DNA of 64,000 nucleotides from Candidatus Poribacteria bacterium (GCA_022824265.1 JAJEAG010000042.1:1-64000), one strand, 5' to 3'. Positions 8,775-18,037 are shown, counted from the first letter of the stretch. Made by a program: numbers and translations. Notes: generated by a model not told the origin, from the sequence alone.

Positions 8775-10034
8775 TTATCCTTCCTGTGCTAATACTTGAA
8801 TTCCCGCAGAAGGTAAGACTGCGACTTTTGCGTTTGAAGGTAGTTTTTCAGCAAATAGTTGAATCAACTGTTCAAGGTCTCGGAAGAGAATGCCGTTGGA
8901 ATGCTTCTTGTAAAAGTCATCTACTAAAAAATGTTCTGACCAGACGTGAATCTGGTCCAAGTTTCCGAGTTTTGGTTCGGGTAGTTCTGGAGGGATTCTT
9001 TCGGATCTCTGTTCAAGAAAACGGGTATAATCAATTTGATCAAATAAACCATGGTAGCAGATACCATCACTTGCAGGGTTAAGCACCATCTTATATGCTT
9101 TTTCAAAGTGACTGGATGCCCACAACGCTTTGCCAGTTTGAATAGGATCACTATCAAGCGGATAGCAATTTAGCACAACCAGATCAGTTTCTTTACGGGA
9201 CTGCAAAGGTATTTCTGTGCCATAAGTTTCCAATGCGAAATGTGCACCTGCACGGTGTGCCTGCACATAATCGCCAACAAATAACCCGCAAATCTCTCGA
9301 CGGGAATTAAGAACGGTATTTGCAATAACATCAAGTCCAATGACAGCAGCTACCTCTTCTGCAAAATCGCGATGGTCGGGAGTACTCCCCTTCTTTTCAA
9401 TAACAGCATGTCCACGACTCGGCGAAAAGGTGTGGAAATAGAACATTGTCGCAAAACCAGAAATCCCAGGAACAATCAACTTTGCACCACCACCAAATCC
9501 AACTGCGCCATGCGGATAAATTCCGCCCAAACATATTTTAAAATCCGCATCAGCAACAACACTATTGATATAGATAGGCATTCCATTGTCAAGACTGCCG
9601 TACCCACGTAGGTCTCCACTCATAAAGTCGTGGCATGTGACCTCATATTCGGTAGCGATGTCAGCACCAACTTTTTTTGCCATTTCCTCGTTTGTGAGGG
9701 GTCGGTGTGATCCCCCACCAACTACAAAACGGATTTCTGAATTTGGAACACCTGCTGCGGTGAGTTCACGCAACAGAAACGGAATTACTTTAGCTGCAGG
9801 GGTAGGACGACTTAGATCATCAACGACTATGGCAGCACTCTTTTTACCTTTTGCGAGTTCCGTAATTCGGGGTGTGCCGATAGGGTCAACAATGGCACGT
9901 TCAATTTGTTGGTCAGAGAGTGCAGGGGCATCTTTCGGTCCAAGCATTTCTACTTCCCAACCGGTAGGGAAATTCAGTCTCAGTTCGTTATCTCCATACC
10001 AAGCACGGGAATGGATTGTTGCAGTGTTGTTCAT
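8775..10034 (-). CDS. larA: LarA-like nickel-dependent racemase (DUF2088), copy 1
   Basis: A 419-residue protein of the lactate racemase domain family. The N-terminal domain contains VDDLSRPTP and GGGSHRPLT. The residues that coordinate the nickel-pincer cofactor in L. plantarum LarA are matched by H110, H175, K185 and H201, so it is likely catalytic. The family racemizes or epimerizes 2-hydroxy acids, and the substrate here is unknown. It lies between its paralog (37 bases upstream) and the TRAP permeases (11 bases downstream), which suggests that the imported solute is the substrate. LarB, LarC and LarE, needed to make the cofactor, are not in the window. Confidence 0.88.
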   Translation of the reverse strand: MNNTATIHSRAWYGDNELRLNFPTGWEVEMLGPKDAPALSDQQIERAIVDPIGTPRITELAKGKKSAAIVVDDLSRPTPAAKVIPFLLRELTAAGVPNSEIRFVVGGGSHRPLTNEEMAKKVGADIATEYEVTCHDFMSGDLRGYGSLDNGMPIYINSVVADADFKICLGGIYPHGAVGFGGGAKLIVPGISGFATMFYFHTFSPSRGHAVIEKKGSTPDHRDFAEEVAAVIGLDVIANTVLNSRREICGLFVGDYVQAHRAGAHFALETYGTEIPLQSRKETDLVVLNCYPLDSDPIQTGKALWASSHFEKAYKMVLNPASDGICYHGLFDQIDYTRFLEQRSERIPPELPEPKLGNLDQIHVWSEHFLVDDFYKKHSNGILFRDLEQLIQLFAEKLPSNAKVAVLPSAGIQVLAQEG

Positions 10035-10070
10035 GTGTTCTCCAATTCGCTAAACGGTAGATATGTGCAA

Positions 10071-11330
10071 CTACGTTGATGTCAATACTTGAATGCCAGC
10101 AACAGGTAAAATTGCAACTTTAGCACTTGCAGGAAGTTCCTCAGTCATCAGTTGAATTAGTTGGTCTAAGTCACGGAAGAGAAGAGATGATGGATATTCC
10201 TTGTAAAAATCATCTCTATCAAAATGCTCAGACCAAACATGAAGTTGAGATTGTCTCCCAAGTTTTGGTTCAGGTGTTGGTTTTGTAGGTAACCTATTTA
10301 CTTTCTGTTGCATATAACATTCGTAATCAAGTCGGTCAAAAAGTCCGTGAAAACATGAACCGTCGGTTGCAGGATAAAGTGCAATCGTATAGGCGTCTTC
10401 AAAATAGGAAAACGCCGCGAGTGCCTTATCAAGTTGAATTGCATCAGCATCAAGTGGGTAGCAGTTAATTACAACAAGATCACTCTTGGTTCGAGTTGTC
10501 TCAGTAATTTCTGTCTTGTAGGTTTCCAATGCAAAATGTGCACCTTTACGATGTGCCTTTATAAAGTCACCCACGAACAATCCTGCAATTTCACGTTGGC
10601 TATTCAGCACGACATTTACGATAGCATCAAGTCCAAGCAACCCCGCTGCCATTTCAATGGTGTCACGACGATCTGGTTCATCACTCTGTCCTTCAATCAC
10701 TGCAGGACCACGACCTTGAGGAAAGGTATGGAAATAGTACATCGTGGAGAAACCTGCGGTGCCAGGAACAATAAGTTTTGCACCTCCGCTGAAACCGACA
10801 GAACTATGAGGATAGATACCACCAAGGCATATCTTGAAATCAGAGTCCGCAACAGTCCGGTTGATATAGACAGGTGTACCGTTATCCAGTTTTCCGAGTG
10901 CACGCAGGTCTCTACTTAAGAAGTTATGATTAGTAACCTCATATTCTGCGGCGATATCTGTGCCAACTTTCTTTGCTATCTCTTCCTTGGTAATGGGACG
11001 ATGTGCCCCAACACCAACCACAAATCGTATCTCAGATTTCGGAACACCTGCAGTGGTAAGTTCACGCAATAGATATGGAATTACATTGTATGAAGGGGTC
11101 GGACGGCTTAGGTCGTCTACAATGATGGCAGCACTCTTTTTGCCTTTTGCAAGTTCTCTGATTGGTGGGGTACCGATAGGTTCTGCGAATGCTTGTTCAA
11201 TTTGTGCTTCGGTCAGTGCAGGTGCATCCTGTTGATTCAGCATCTCCACTTCCCAACCGGTAGGAAAATTCAGTGTCAGTTCGTTATCTCCATACCAAGC
11301 ACCAGAGCGAACTGTTGCTTTGTTGGTCAT
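10071..11330 (-). CDS. larA: LarA-like nickel-dependent racemase (DUF2088), copy 2
   Basis: A 419-residue paralog of the adjacent gene, same length and without large gaps: RSGAWYGDNELTLNFPTGWE here against HSRAWYGDNELRLNFPTGWE there. The pincer ligands H110, H175, K185 and H201 are again present. The copies diverge most in the last third, around the sugar-acid or hydroxy-acid binding lobe, which would fit different substrates. The ATG at 11330 overlaps the pyrG stop by four bases (ATGA), so it is coupled to pyrG and kdsB upstream in the same operon. Confidence 0.88.
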   Translation of the reverse strand: MTNKATVRSGAWYGDNELTLNFPTGWEVEMLNQQDAPALTEAQIEQAFAEPIGTPPIRELAKGKKSAAIIVDDLSRPTPSYNVIPYLLRELTTAGVPKSEIRFVVGVGAHRPITKEEIAKKVGTDIAAEYEVTNHNFLSRDLRALGKLDNGTPVYINRTVADSDFKICLGGIYPHSSVGFSGGAKLIVPGTAGFSTMYYFHTFPQGRGPAVIEGQSDEPDRRDTIEMAAGLLGLDAIVNVVLNSQREIAGLFVGDFIKAHRKGAHFALETYKTEITETTRTKSDLVVINCYPLDADAIQLDKALAAFSYFEDAYTIALYPATDGSCFHGLFDRLDYECYMQQKVNRLPTKPTPEPKLGRQSQLHVWSEHFDRDDFYKEYPSSLLFRDLDQLIQLMTEELPASAKVAILPVAGIQVLTST

Positions 11331-12955
11331 GATCCGTCTCCCAATTCAGTCCTTTCCTGTTGATAACGCAGAACCGCTGCTATAAAATCTCGAAATAGCG
11401 GGTGTGGTGTAAGAGGTTTAGATTGAAATTCTGGATGGAATTGCGAACCGACCATCCAAGGATGATCAGGTACCTCTGCAATTTCAACAAGACTTCCATC
11501 AGGTGACACCCCACTAAAAGAGAGTCCTGCCTCTTTTAATTGAGAACGATGGTTATTATTCAATTCATAGCGATGTCTATGTCGTTCTAAGATGATAGGC
11601 TGTTGATATGCTTCGTAACTTTTTGTGTTTTCCTTAAGAACACATGGATAATGTCCAAGCCTCATTGTTGCACCTTTGTCTGCTATTGCACGTTGTTCTA
11701 ACATTAAATCTATGACAGGGTACGGCGTATTTTCATCAACTTCAGTGGTGTTTGCATCTTTTAGATTAGCGATGTTACGAGCAAATTCAATTACAAGGCA
11801 CTGCATTCCGAGGCATAAACCAAAGTAAGGGATACGATTTTCACGGGCGTATTTAACTGCCACTATCATTCCTTCAATACCACGATCACCGAATCCACCG
11901 GGTACCAATATTCCGTCAATATTCTCAAACAATTTATCAATATCCGGATGATCTGTCAACATTTCAGCTTCTATCCATTCAATATTAACATCTGTTTCAT
12001 TGGCAATTCCACCATGTTTAATAGCCTCTTGAACGCTGATATAGGCATCGCTACCAGTTGTATACTTCCCTACAATTGCAATGTTAGTGGTATGTTTAGG
12101 ATTTTTTAGTTTGTCCACCATCGCAATCCATTCGGCATCCATCGTTGCGCGTCGTTCAAGACCTAATTTTTTAGAAACAAGATGTCCCATACCCTGTTGT
12201 TCAAAATTAAGCGGTATTTCATCTACGCATTTTGTATCCAAACCTTCCAGAATAAATTCCTCACTGATACCGCAAAGGAGTGAAATCTTCCTACGAACAC
12301 TATCATCAAGGTGTTGACTTGTACGGCATAATAATAAATCGGGGTGGATACCAAATTCTTGCAGTTTCCTGATACTGTGTTGGGTAGGTTTACTCTTGCT
12401 TTCACCGTTGGGTAGGGTATAGATAAGTGAAACGTGTAGAAATAGAGAATCTCCTCGTCCTACTTCCATAGTCATTTGTCTGATAGCTTCAATAAAGGGC
12501 AGCATTTCAAAATCACCTACGGTGCCACCAATTTCCGTGATGACGACATCCACATCTGTATCTTTTCCAATCTGGTAGATACGCCTTTTTATTTCATCTG
12601 TAATATGTGGAATGAGTTGAACCGTTTGTCCAAGATAATCACCTCGCCGTTCTTTTTGGATCACTTCATTATAAACAGAACCAGTTGTAAAGTTTGATTG
12701 TTGATTTAAGTCAACTCCGAAAAAACGTTCATAATTGCCAACGTCTAAGTCGGTCTCAGCACCATCGTGTGTAACAAAGACCTCACCGTGTTGGAAAGGG
12801 TTCATCACACCTGCATCAACATTGAGATATGGGTCAATTTTTACGACATTCACTTTGAAGCCGCGGTTAATAAGTAATCTACCGAGAGATGCGGTTGTGA
12901 TTCCTTTGCCTATTCCTGATATGACGCCGCCTGTCACAAAAATATATTTTGTCAT
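11327..12955 (-). CDS. pyrG: CTP synthase
   Basis: A 542-residue bifunctional enzyme that makes CTP from UTP, ATP and glutamine. The N-terminal synthetase begins TKYIFVTGGVISGIGKGITT with the P-loop-like GIGKG. The C-terminal class I glutamine amidotransferase has the nucleophile in FGLCLGMQ (C381) and the H507-P-E509 pair. Length and all motifs match the family. The ATG at 12955 overlaps the kdsB stop by four bases. Coupling to kdsB makes sense because KdsB consumes CTP. Confidence 0.97.
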   Translation of the reverse strand: MTKYIFVTGGVISGIGKGITTASLGRLLINRGFKVNVVKIDPYLNVDAGVMNPFQHGEVFVTHDGAETDLDVGNYERFFGVDLNQQSNFTTGSVYNEVIQKERRGDYLGQTVQLIPHITDEIKRRIYQIGKDTDVDVVITEIGGTVGDFEMLPFIEAIRQMTMEVGRGDSLFLHVSLIYTLPNGESKSKPTQHSIRKLQEFGIHPDLLLCRTSQHLDDSVRRKISLLCGISEEFILEGLDTKCVDEIPLNFEQQGMGHLVSKKLGLERRATMDAEWIAMVDKLKNPKHTTNIAIVGKYTTGSDAYISVQEAIKHGGIANETDVNIEWIEAEMLTDHPDIDKLFENIDGILVPGGFGDRGIEGMIVAVKYARENRIPYFGLCLGMQCLVIEFARNIANLKDANTTEVDENTPYPVIDLMLEQRAIADKGATMRLGHYPCVLKENTKSYEAYQQPIILERHRHRYELNNNHRSQLKEAGLSFSGVSPDGSLVEIAEVPDHPWMVGSQFHPEFQSKPLTPHPLFRDFIAAVLRYQQERTELGDGS

Positions 12956-13707
12956 TTGCCTTCAATGCCTCTCTTTTTTAAAATCTGTTTTACCCGTTCC
13001 AAGTCTTCAGGCACATCTACGCCAATAAGGGGGGTGTCGGTTTCAACGACATGGATGGGAATGCCATGTTCCAAAAAACGTAACTGCTCTAAACCTTCCG
13101 CAATCTCATAGGGGGTGCGTTCCCAAGATGTGAAGGCAAGAAGTTGTTCTTTCCGGAATGCATAAAGTCCTATATGTCTATATACCAGCGTGTCATTTTG
13201 AAAATTATGCTGTTTATTTATCGGTGTGCTGGGTATAGATCCTCTTGAGAAGTACAACGCATCCCCGTGAATATTAGTAACAACTTTAACTATGTTCCTG
13301 TCACGATAATCTTCAATATTAAAGATCCGTTCTTTCAAGGTGCATACTTGCACAGAAGGTCTTTCAACAAAAGGTCTAAGCATCAGATCTATCTGTTCCG
13401 GTTCAAGCAACGGTTCATCACCTTGAATGTCTACGACGACATCACAGGTAATCTCTTTTGCAACAATCGCAACACGGTCTGTTCCGGTAGCACACTCTCC
13501 TGTCATCTGCACGTTACCACCAAAAGCTTGAACAGCATCGTAGATTCGCTGATCATCAGTAGCGACAATAACTTGACTGAGCATTTTTGCTTTGCTTGCT
13601 CGTTCATATACATGCTGAACCATCGGTTTTCCCAAAATATCTGCCAAAGCTTTTCCTTCAAAACGACTTGAAGCATAACGTGCTGGGATTATTCCTATAC
13701 TTTCCAA
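12952..13707 (-). CDS. kdsB: 3-deoxy-manno-octulosonate cytidylyltransferase (CMP-KDO synthetase)
   Basis: A 251-residue enzyme activating KDO with CTP for lipopolysaccharide inner-core synthesis. Visible motifs: IIPARYASSRFEGKAL (nucleotide-binding, with F in place of the usual L), GKPMVQHVYERA, VATDDQRI, and VVDIQGDEPLL. The apparent start is TTG at 13707. No ATG lies between there and the conserved IPAR motif, so TTG is the best start. It implies a Gram-negative outer membrane with KDO. First gene of the kdsB-pyrG-larA-larA-dctQ-dctM run. Confidence 0.95.
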   Translation of the reverse strand: MESIGIIPARYASSRFEGKALADILGKPMVQHVYERASKAKMLSQVIVATDDQRIYDAVQAFGGNVQMTGECATGTDRVAIVAKEITCDVVVDIQGDEPLLEPEQIDLMLRPFVERPSVQVCTLKERIFNIEDYRDRNIVKVVTNIHGDALYFSRGSIPSTPINKQHNFQNDTLVYRHIGLYAFRKEQLLAFTSWERTPYEIAEGLEQLRFLEHGIPIHVVETDTPLIGVDVPEDLERVKQILKKRGIEGK

Positions 13708-13964
13708 ATGTAGTTTCTCTCTTTGTATGGTAAATTGCTGGACATAATCACTGCAATCATTGTTATTTTTTCTTATAATTCTTTTGATATTCTTGAATTA
13801 CTCTATCTTAATATACCGTAATATTCAAGGAAAAACTGTCGCTATTTCAATTGCGGGAATTGTGTGAGAATGATATACTTAATCTGATAGAGAAACGTTC
13901 TGGAGTAGAGTAACATTCAGGAGATAATGTAAACTAACATGTAAATAAAATAGGAGCATCTAAA

Positions 13965-14759
13965 ATGAAACACAGTATAGTTGTTCTCGTATGTCTATTA
14001 TTGACATCTCAAATATGCATTTTTGCCGCAGATGTGATAGATCCTGATTTAGTGCTTTATTTCGATTTTGAAGAGTTTTCGGCAACTAAAGTTGTTGAAA
14101 AATCTGGTAATGGTTATGACGGTAGAATAAACGGAAATGTGAAACAATCTAACGATGGAAAGTTTGGTAATGCAGCGAAATTTGCTGCTGGTAGTTTTCT
14201 TGATTTGGATGGACCTAACGTTGATCCGGATCACATACCGACTGAGGGAATGAGTGTTGTCGCGTGGATCAATGTTGAATCTATTGCGGACATGGCGATT
14301 TTCAATGCTCGCGCAAAAGATGGGACCTGGCTTGTGCATCCAGAAGCACGGGGAGACGGTAATTATCGTTGGCTCAATCGAGGACATAATCCAGATAAAA
14401 CGTTATTTGATATCAAGGCTGGGGTAAACAAGGCAAAGGAATGGGTACATTATGCTGGCACGTTTAGTCGTGAAGAAGGAATGGCTTACTTATATATCAA
14501 TGGTAAAAAAGTAGGTGAGGAAAAAGCAAGGCTACCAGACCCGATTGCAGGAGATTGGGGACAAGGTGCACGGGTAGGTTATAATATAAACGACAACCGT
14601 CCTTTTACCGGTTTAATGGATGAACTAAACGTTTGGAAACGTGGACTAACAGAAGAAGAAGTCAATTCTATAATGAATGAGGGTATTATTGAATTTCTTA
14701 GTGTGGAAGCACAAGGCAAATTGACAACCACATGGGGAAAACTGAAAACTTCAAAGTAA
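13965..14759 (+). CDS. Secreted LamG/concanavalin-like lectin protein with C-terminal KLTTTWG tail
   Basis: A 264-residue protein with a signal peptide (about residues 1-21, ending IFAADV) and one LamG-like jelly-roll domain: LVLYFDFEE at the start, GMSVVAWINVES, WVHYAGTFSREEGMAYLYIN and FTGLMDELNVWKRGLTEEEV near the end. Such domains bind carbohydrate or act as adhesion modules. The last 20 residues contain GKLTTTWGKLKT, almost the same as in the unrelated exported protein at 28471-29163, so this looks like a shared C-terminal signal. RBS TAGGAG precedes the ATG. A strong terminator follows. Confidence 0.85.
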   Translation: MKHSIVVLVCLLLTSQICIFAADVIDPDLVLYFDFEEFSATKVVEKSGNGYDGRINGNVKQSNDGKFGNAAKFAAGSFLDLDGPNVDPDHIPTEGMSVVAWINVESIADMAIFNARAKDGTWLVHPEARGDGNYRWLNRGHNPDKTLFDIKAGVNKAKEWVHYAGTFSREEGMAYLYINGKKVGEEKARLPDPIAGDWGQGARVGYNINDNRPFTGLMDELNVWKRGLTEEEVNSIMNEGIIEFLSVEAQGKLTTTWGKLKTSK

Positions 14760-14774
14760 GAATTACAACATAAT

Positions 14775-14805
14775 AAAACGGGACAGTTCTGAACTGTCCC
14801 GTTTT
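14775..14805. terminator. Bidirectional terminator between convergent genes
   Basis: Perfect 15-bp inverted repeat aaaacgggacagttc / gaactgtcccgtttt with a one-base centre. A-run on one side and T-run on the other give a textbook intrinsic terminator in both directions, shared by the LamG gene (plus) and the methyltransferase gene (minus). Confidence 0.92.
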
Positions 14806-14839
14806 ATTTGTGCATGAGGGTAATTTTCGAAGCAAAAGG

Positions 14840-15700
14840 TCAGGATCCTAAACGCGCATGTGCTGTAACATGCAGTGGCAGAAAGAATGGTCGCTTGGAT
14901 AAAAGCACTTCATTATGGAGCCTTTCCGCTAAGGTATCTACATCTACCTCTTCCGCAGTAGCAATCCCGTATTTCTCTATGAGTGGAAGAAGACTTTGAA
15001 AGATGGTCACCATATAACGATAACCAGTCCAATCTCCTTCAGCACCAATGGGTGCATGAAGATGCATCTCTGGTGGAGGCAAACCTATCTCAACAAAAGC
15101 ACGGTAAAGTCCAATACCCATATCAAGATGTGCCCCTGAATGTTGAAACACATCCAAAATCCACTCGTAAAGTTGACTCATTAGAGGTGTACTTGGATGT
15201 GAGACAGCGGGATAGAGTGTATATTCCGGTTCCTGAAATGCAACAATCCCATCAAGCTTTAAATGGGTGATGAGTTTTTTCAATGCTGTTACAGGATCAG
15301 CCATATACATCAATACAAATCTACCAACAAGTGCGTCAAATTTATCTTCAAAATGCAATGTTCTCGCATCACCAGCGATAAATTCAACGTTTTTTAATCC
15401 GACATTCGCTGCTCTTTGTCGGGCAGTTTCAAGTATTGCTGGATTGACATCAACTCCCACAACCTGTCCAGAGCTGCCAACTATTTCAGCAATCATAAGA
15501 CTAACATCCCCCGCACCGCTGCCAATGTCAAGTACACGCATCCCTTTATGAATACCTGCCCACTCACAGAGAAGTCTCGTTGACTCTCCGTAGATTTTTG
15601 ATTGCTCAATGAGACGCTTAGTTTCGTGTGAAGTGCGTCCTAAGGTGTAGTTTGCATCGCGATGTATAGGATGCAAACTATCTGAACTATTTTTCGTCAT
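14840..15700 (-). CDS. Class I SAM-dependent methyltransferase, copy 1
   Basis: A 286-residue cytosolic methyltransferase. Motif I is VLDIGSGAGDVSL (about residues 55-67), motif II GVDVNP, and the post-motif 'FDALVGRFVLMYMADP' is followed by 'GIVAFQE'. The substrate is not evident; the resemblance is to ubiquinone/arsenite-type methyltransferase-11 domains. It lies 11 bases after a clear paralog on the same strand with the same layout (YTLGRTSHETKRLIEQS here, YTMGRSESETDRLIEQS there), so the pair arose by tandem duplication. Confidence 0.85.
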   Translation of the reverse strand: MTKNSSDSLHPIHRDANYTLGRTSHETKRLIEQSKIYGESTRLLCEWAGIHKGMRVLDIGSGAGDVSLMIAEIVGSSGQVVGVDVNPAILETARQRAANVGLKNVEFIAGDARTLHFEDKFDALVGRFVLMYMADPVTALKKLITHLKLDGIVAFQEPEYTLYPAVSHPSTPLMSQLYEWILDVFQHSGAHLDMGIGLYRAFVEIGLPPPEMHLHAPIGAEGDWTGYRYMVTIFQSLLPLIEKYGIATAEEVDVDTLAERLHNEVLLSKRPFFLPLHVTAHARLGS

Positions 15701-15711
15701 GTGTTAAGGTA

Positions 15712-16548
15712 TTATGATGGGAGGGTCGCGTGTCCTGTAACATGTGGAGGTAACATAATTGGACGTTTTGAAGCAGCAACTTCTGCCTGTATTCGTTCTG
15801 CAAGGGTATCTACATCAACCTCTTTAGCAGTTGCAATCTCGTAAGCCTCTATTAATGGTAGGATACTTCGAAAACTGTTCTCAAGATATGCAAATCCGGG
15901 CCAATTTTCTGGACCACCCATCGGTGCTTCAAAATGCAGAGAGGGTTCAGGTAAACCAGCATCAACAAATGCTTTGTAAAGTTCCATTCCCATTTCAACA
16001 TGTGCCCCAGAACGTTCAAATACCGTACGTCCCCATTTAATTAGATCGTTTATCAAAGGTGTGTCAGCGTGTACAGCAACACTATACGGTGAAAAATCTA
16101 CCTCCTGAAATGCTACGATGCCGCCAGGCTTTAAATGCGATGCCAAATGTTTGAGCGCATCAGCAGGATCCGACATATACATGAGAACAAGCCTACCTAC
16201 AACAGCATCAAAATCGTTTGGTAGTTCAAGTGTTCGTGTATCACCTGCAATAAATTCAATGTTTGTTGCACCTGCTGCTTTTGCTCTTTCTCGTGCTGTT
16301 TCAAGAATTTCAGCGTTCATATCAACACCAACAACGGTTCCCTCTGAACCAACAAACTCCGCAAGCGTAAGGGCGACATCACCAGCACCACTCCCCACAT
16401 CAAGTACTTTCATACCCTTAGCGATACCGCTTCTCAACAAAAATCGTCGCGTTACATCGTCGTAAAGTACGGATTGTTCAATCAGACGATCCGTTTCAGA
16501 TTCACTCCTACCCATTGTATACTCTGCATCTCTGCTTTGATTGCTCAT
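15712..16548 (-). CDS. Class I SAM-dependent methyltransferase, copy 2
   Basis: A 278-residue paralog of the next gene downstream. Motif I VLDVGSGAGDVALTLAE, motif II GVDMNAEILETA, then FDAVVGRLVLMYMSDP. The open frame continues upstream to 16713, but those 55 codons overlap a MITE-like element and read as nonsense. The ATG at 16548 has GGGAG at suitable spacing and aligns with the paralog's start, so I use it. Substrate unknown. Confidence 0.85.
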   Translation of the reverse strand: MSNQSRDAEYTMGRSESETDRLIEQSVLYDDVTRRFLLRSGIAKGMKVLDVGSGAGDVALTLAEFVGSEGTVVGVDMNAEILETARERAKAAGATNIEFIAGDTRTLELPNDFDAVVGRLVLMYMSDPADALKHLASHLKPGGIVAFQEVDFSPYSVAVHADTPLINDLIKWGRTVFERSGAHVEMGMELYKAFVDAGLPEPSLHFEAPMGGPENWPGFAYLENSFRSILPLIEAYEIATAKEVDVDTLAERIQAEVAASKRPIMLPPHVTGHATLPS

Positions 16549-16608
16549 GTTAATCTTACTCCCTTTCAAAGTGTATATGAGGCCAGATACCTCGCATTGT
16601 AATATAAC

Positions 16609-16762
16609 AGGACTTACGCAAAAGCGGTAGGCGGGGAATGCTAAAAAGCATTCATACCGTTGATTTGGCGCTTTGTAAGCGCGCTGGAAACTCAGAATTC
16701 TGCTAAAAAACACACCATTTTAGTCATAATTATTGAAAAATCGTGAAAAGTGCGTAAGTCCT
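16609..16762. mobile_element. MITE-like element with 12-bp terminal inverted repeats
   Basis: Ends are aggacttacgca (16609-16620) and tgcgtaagtcct (16751-16762), a perfect inverted repeat 154 bp apart, with no coding capacity inside. The flanks read AATATAA on both sides (16601-16607 and 16763-16769), a plausible target-site duplication. The interior holds a GGAATGC/GCATTC hairpin and a 24-bp block also present in reverse at 6628-6651. Confidence 0.75.
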
Positions 16763-16778
16763 AATATAATTAGAAATA

Positions 16779-17954
16779 TTACGGTGCTATAAATTGATGG
16801 AATTGTATCTTTCCATCTTTGACTGTATTGATAACTAAATCCTTGATTGCATATCGGTTTTCATCAAAATGAGACACCATCAATGCCCCGTTGTAGTTCT
16901 GTGTTGCTTCAATTTCGTCTCGGATTGTGGCTGGTGTCAAATCAGTTGTTCTACGCATTGCTTCAATCACAATATTCGTAGCATCAAAGCCGAGGGCAGC
17001 AGGTCCATTGGGAGCAAAACCGAATTTTTCTGTATATAAACTAACAAATTGATTTCCAAGATTACTTAATTCACCTTCGGGTGAAAAGTGATTTGCAAAG
17101 AAACTACCTTCAAGGGCAGCTCCACCGATGTCCACTAAGTCAGGACGATCCCAACCATCTCCACCGAGAAATGTTGCTGTTATATTGAATTCTGCAGATT
17201 TAGCTTGTTTAACTGCTAATGGAAATTCGGAACCTAATCCAGCTAAAAAGACAATGTCTACAGCAGGATCTACTGTATTTATTGCCGTAAGTTGTTCAGT
17301 ATAATCAGTCGCACCCATTTCATAAAATTGTTGTGTAGCAACCGTGCCACCTTGTTCTGCAAAATATTTAATAAATGCCTCCGACAGTTCTTCAGAATAA
17401 CTATCACCTGTTTCTGTAAGCACGGCAGCAGTCATCGCGTCCAATTCTTGTATAGCGAACTTAGCCATTATTCTTGCTTGGTCTGGATCACGGATAGCAC
17501 TTTGGAATGAGAAATTCCCGTTTTGTGTAACCTTCGGATTCGTTGGATAGGTTGTCATCATTGGAATGCCATATTCTTGGGTAACCGCACCGACTTCTAC
17601 AGCCTCATCACTGTAATCTGGACCTAATATTGCTAACACGCCAGCATCGATCAGTTCTTTGGCATATTGGGTGCTGAGTAAAGGTTCTCTATTACTTTCT
17701 CTAAAGAGAATCTCAATTGGTATACCGTTGATTCCACCTGCTTCATTCGCAAGTGCAACTGCTAACGCTACACCGTTCTGAGTTGTTCCTGGATCAGTAG
17801 GACTATAGATTAAACCGATTTTGATTGTTGTTTCTAAATCCTCTGGTGGGACGATAGGTTGAATCCGTTCACAACCAAAAAAGAGAATACTTGTGACGAG
17901 GAATGTGATAAGAGAGACAAAAAACGGAATACGATTAAACACTGTTCTGTTCAT
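16779..17954 (-). CDS. Leu/Ile/Val-type (Peripla_BP_6) substrate-binding lipoprotein 1
   Basis: A 391-residue exported lipoprotein, lipobox LFFGC with cysteine 28. The mature part follows the branched-chain amino acid binding-protein fold: IKIGLIYSPTDPGTTQNGVA, AILGPDYSDEAVEVGAVTQE, MMTTYPTNPKVTQNGNFSF and FLAGLGSEFPLA. In the family it hands amino acids or related solutes to an ABC importer or acts as a sensor. No permease or ATPase genes are nearby. A second member of the same family is at 42444-43598. It lies just downstream of the TonB receptor pair on the same strand, behind a hairpin. Confidence 0.88.
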   Translation of the reverse strand: MNRTVFNRIPFFVSLITFLVTSILFFGCERIQPIVPPEDLETTIKIGLIYSPTDPGTTQNGVALAVALANEAGGINGIPIEILFRESNREPLLSTQYAKELIDAGVLAILGPDYSDEAVEVGAVTQEYGIPMMTTYPTNPKVTQNGNFSFQSAIRDPDQARIMAKFAIQELDAMTAAVLTETGDSYSEELSEAFIKYFAEQGGTVATQQFYEMGATDYTEQLTAINTVDPAVDIVFLAGLGSEFPLAVKQAKSAEFNITATFLGGDGWDRPDLVDIGGAALEGSFFANHFSPEGELSNLGNQFVSLYTEKFGFAPNGPAALGFDATNIVIEAMRRTTDLTPATIRDEIEATQNYNGALMVSHFDENRYAIKDLVINTVKDGKIQFHQFIAP

Positions 17955-17988
17955 TTGAAATTTATTTATTCCTTTCGTTTCTACGTTT

Positions 17989-18026
17989 CTTGTTAGGGAG
18001 AGGCTTCAAAACCACTCCCTAACAAG
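17989..18026 (-). terminator. Hairpin downstream of TonB receptor 1
   Basis: 12-bp perfect inverted repeat cttgttagggag (17989-18000) / ctccctaacaag (18015-18026), starting 12 bases past the receptor stop. No long T-run, so it may terminate weakly or protect a 3' end. Confidence 0.6.
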
Positions 18027-18037
18027 AGGCAAGAGCC

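Noticed and set aside
8236-11330. BMP lipoprotein as the missing TRAP binding protein
   Set aside because: Its fold is of the BMP/PnrA type, not DctP or TAXI, and it has its own promoter 1 kb away.
16549-16713. 55-codon N-terminal extension of methyltransferase copy 2
   Set aside because: It reads through a MITE-like element, and the ATG at 16548 has a ribosome binding site and matches the paralog.
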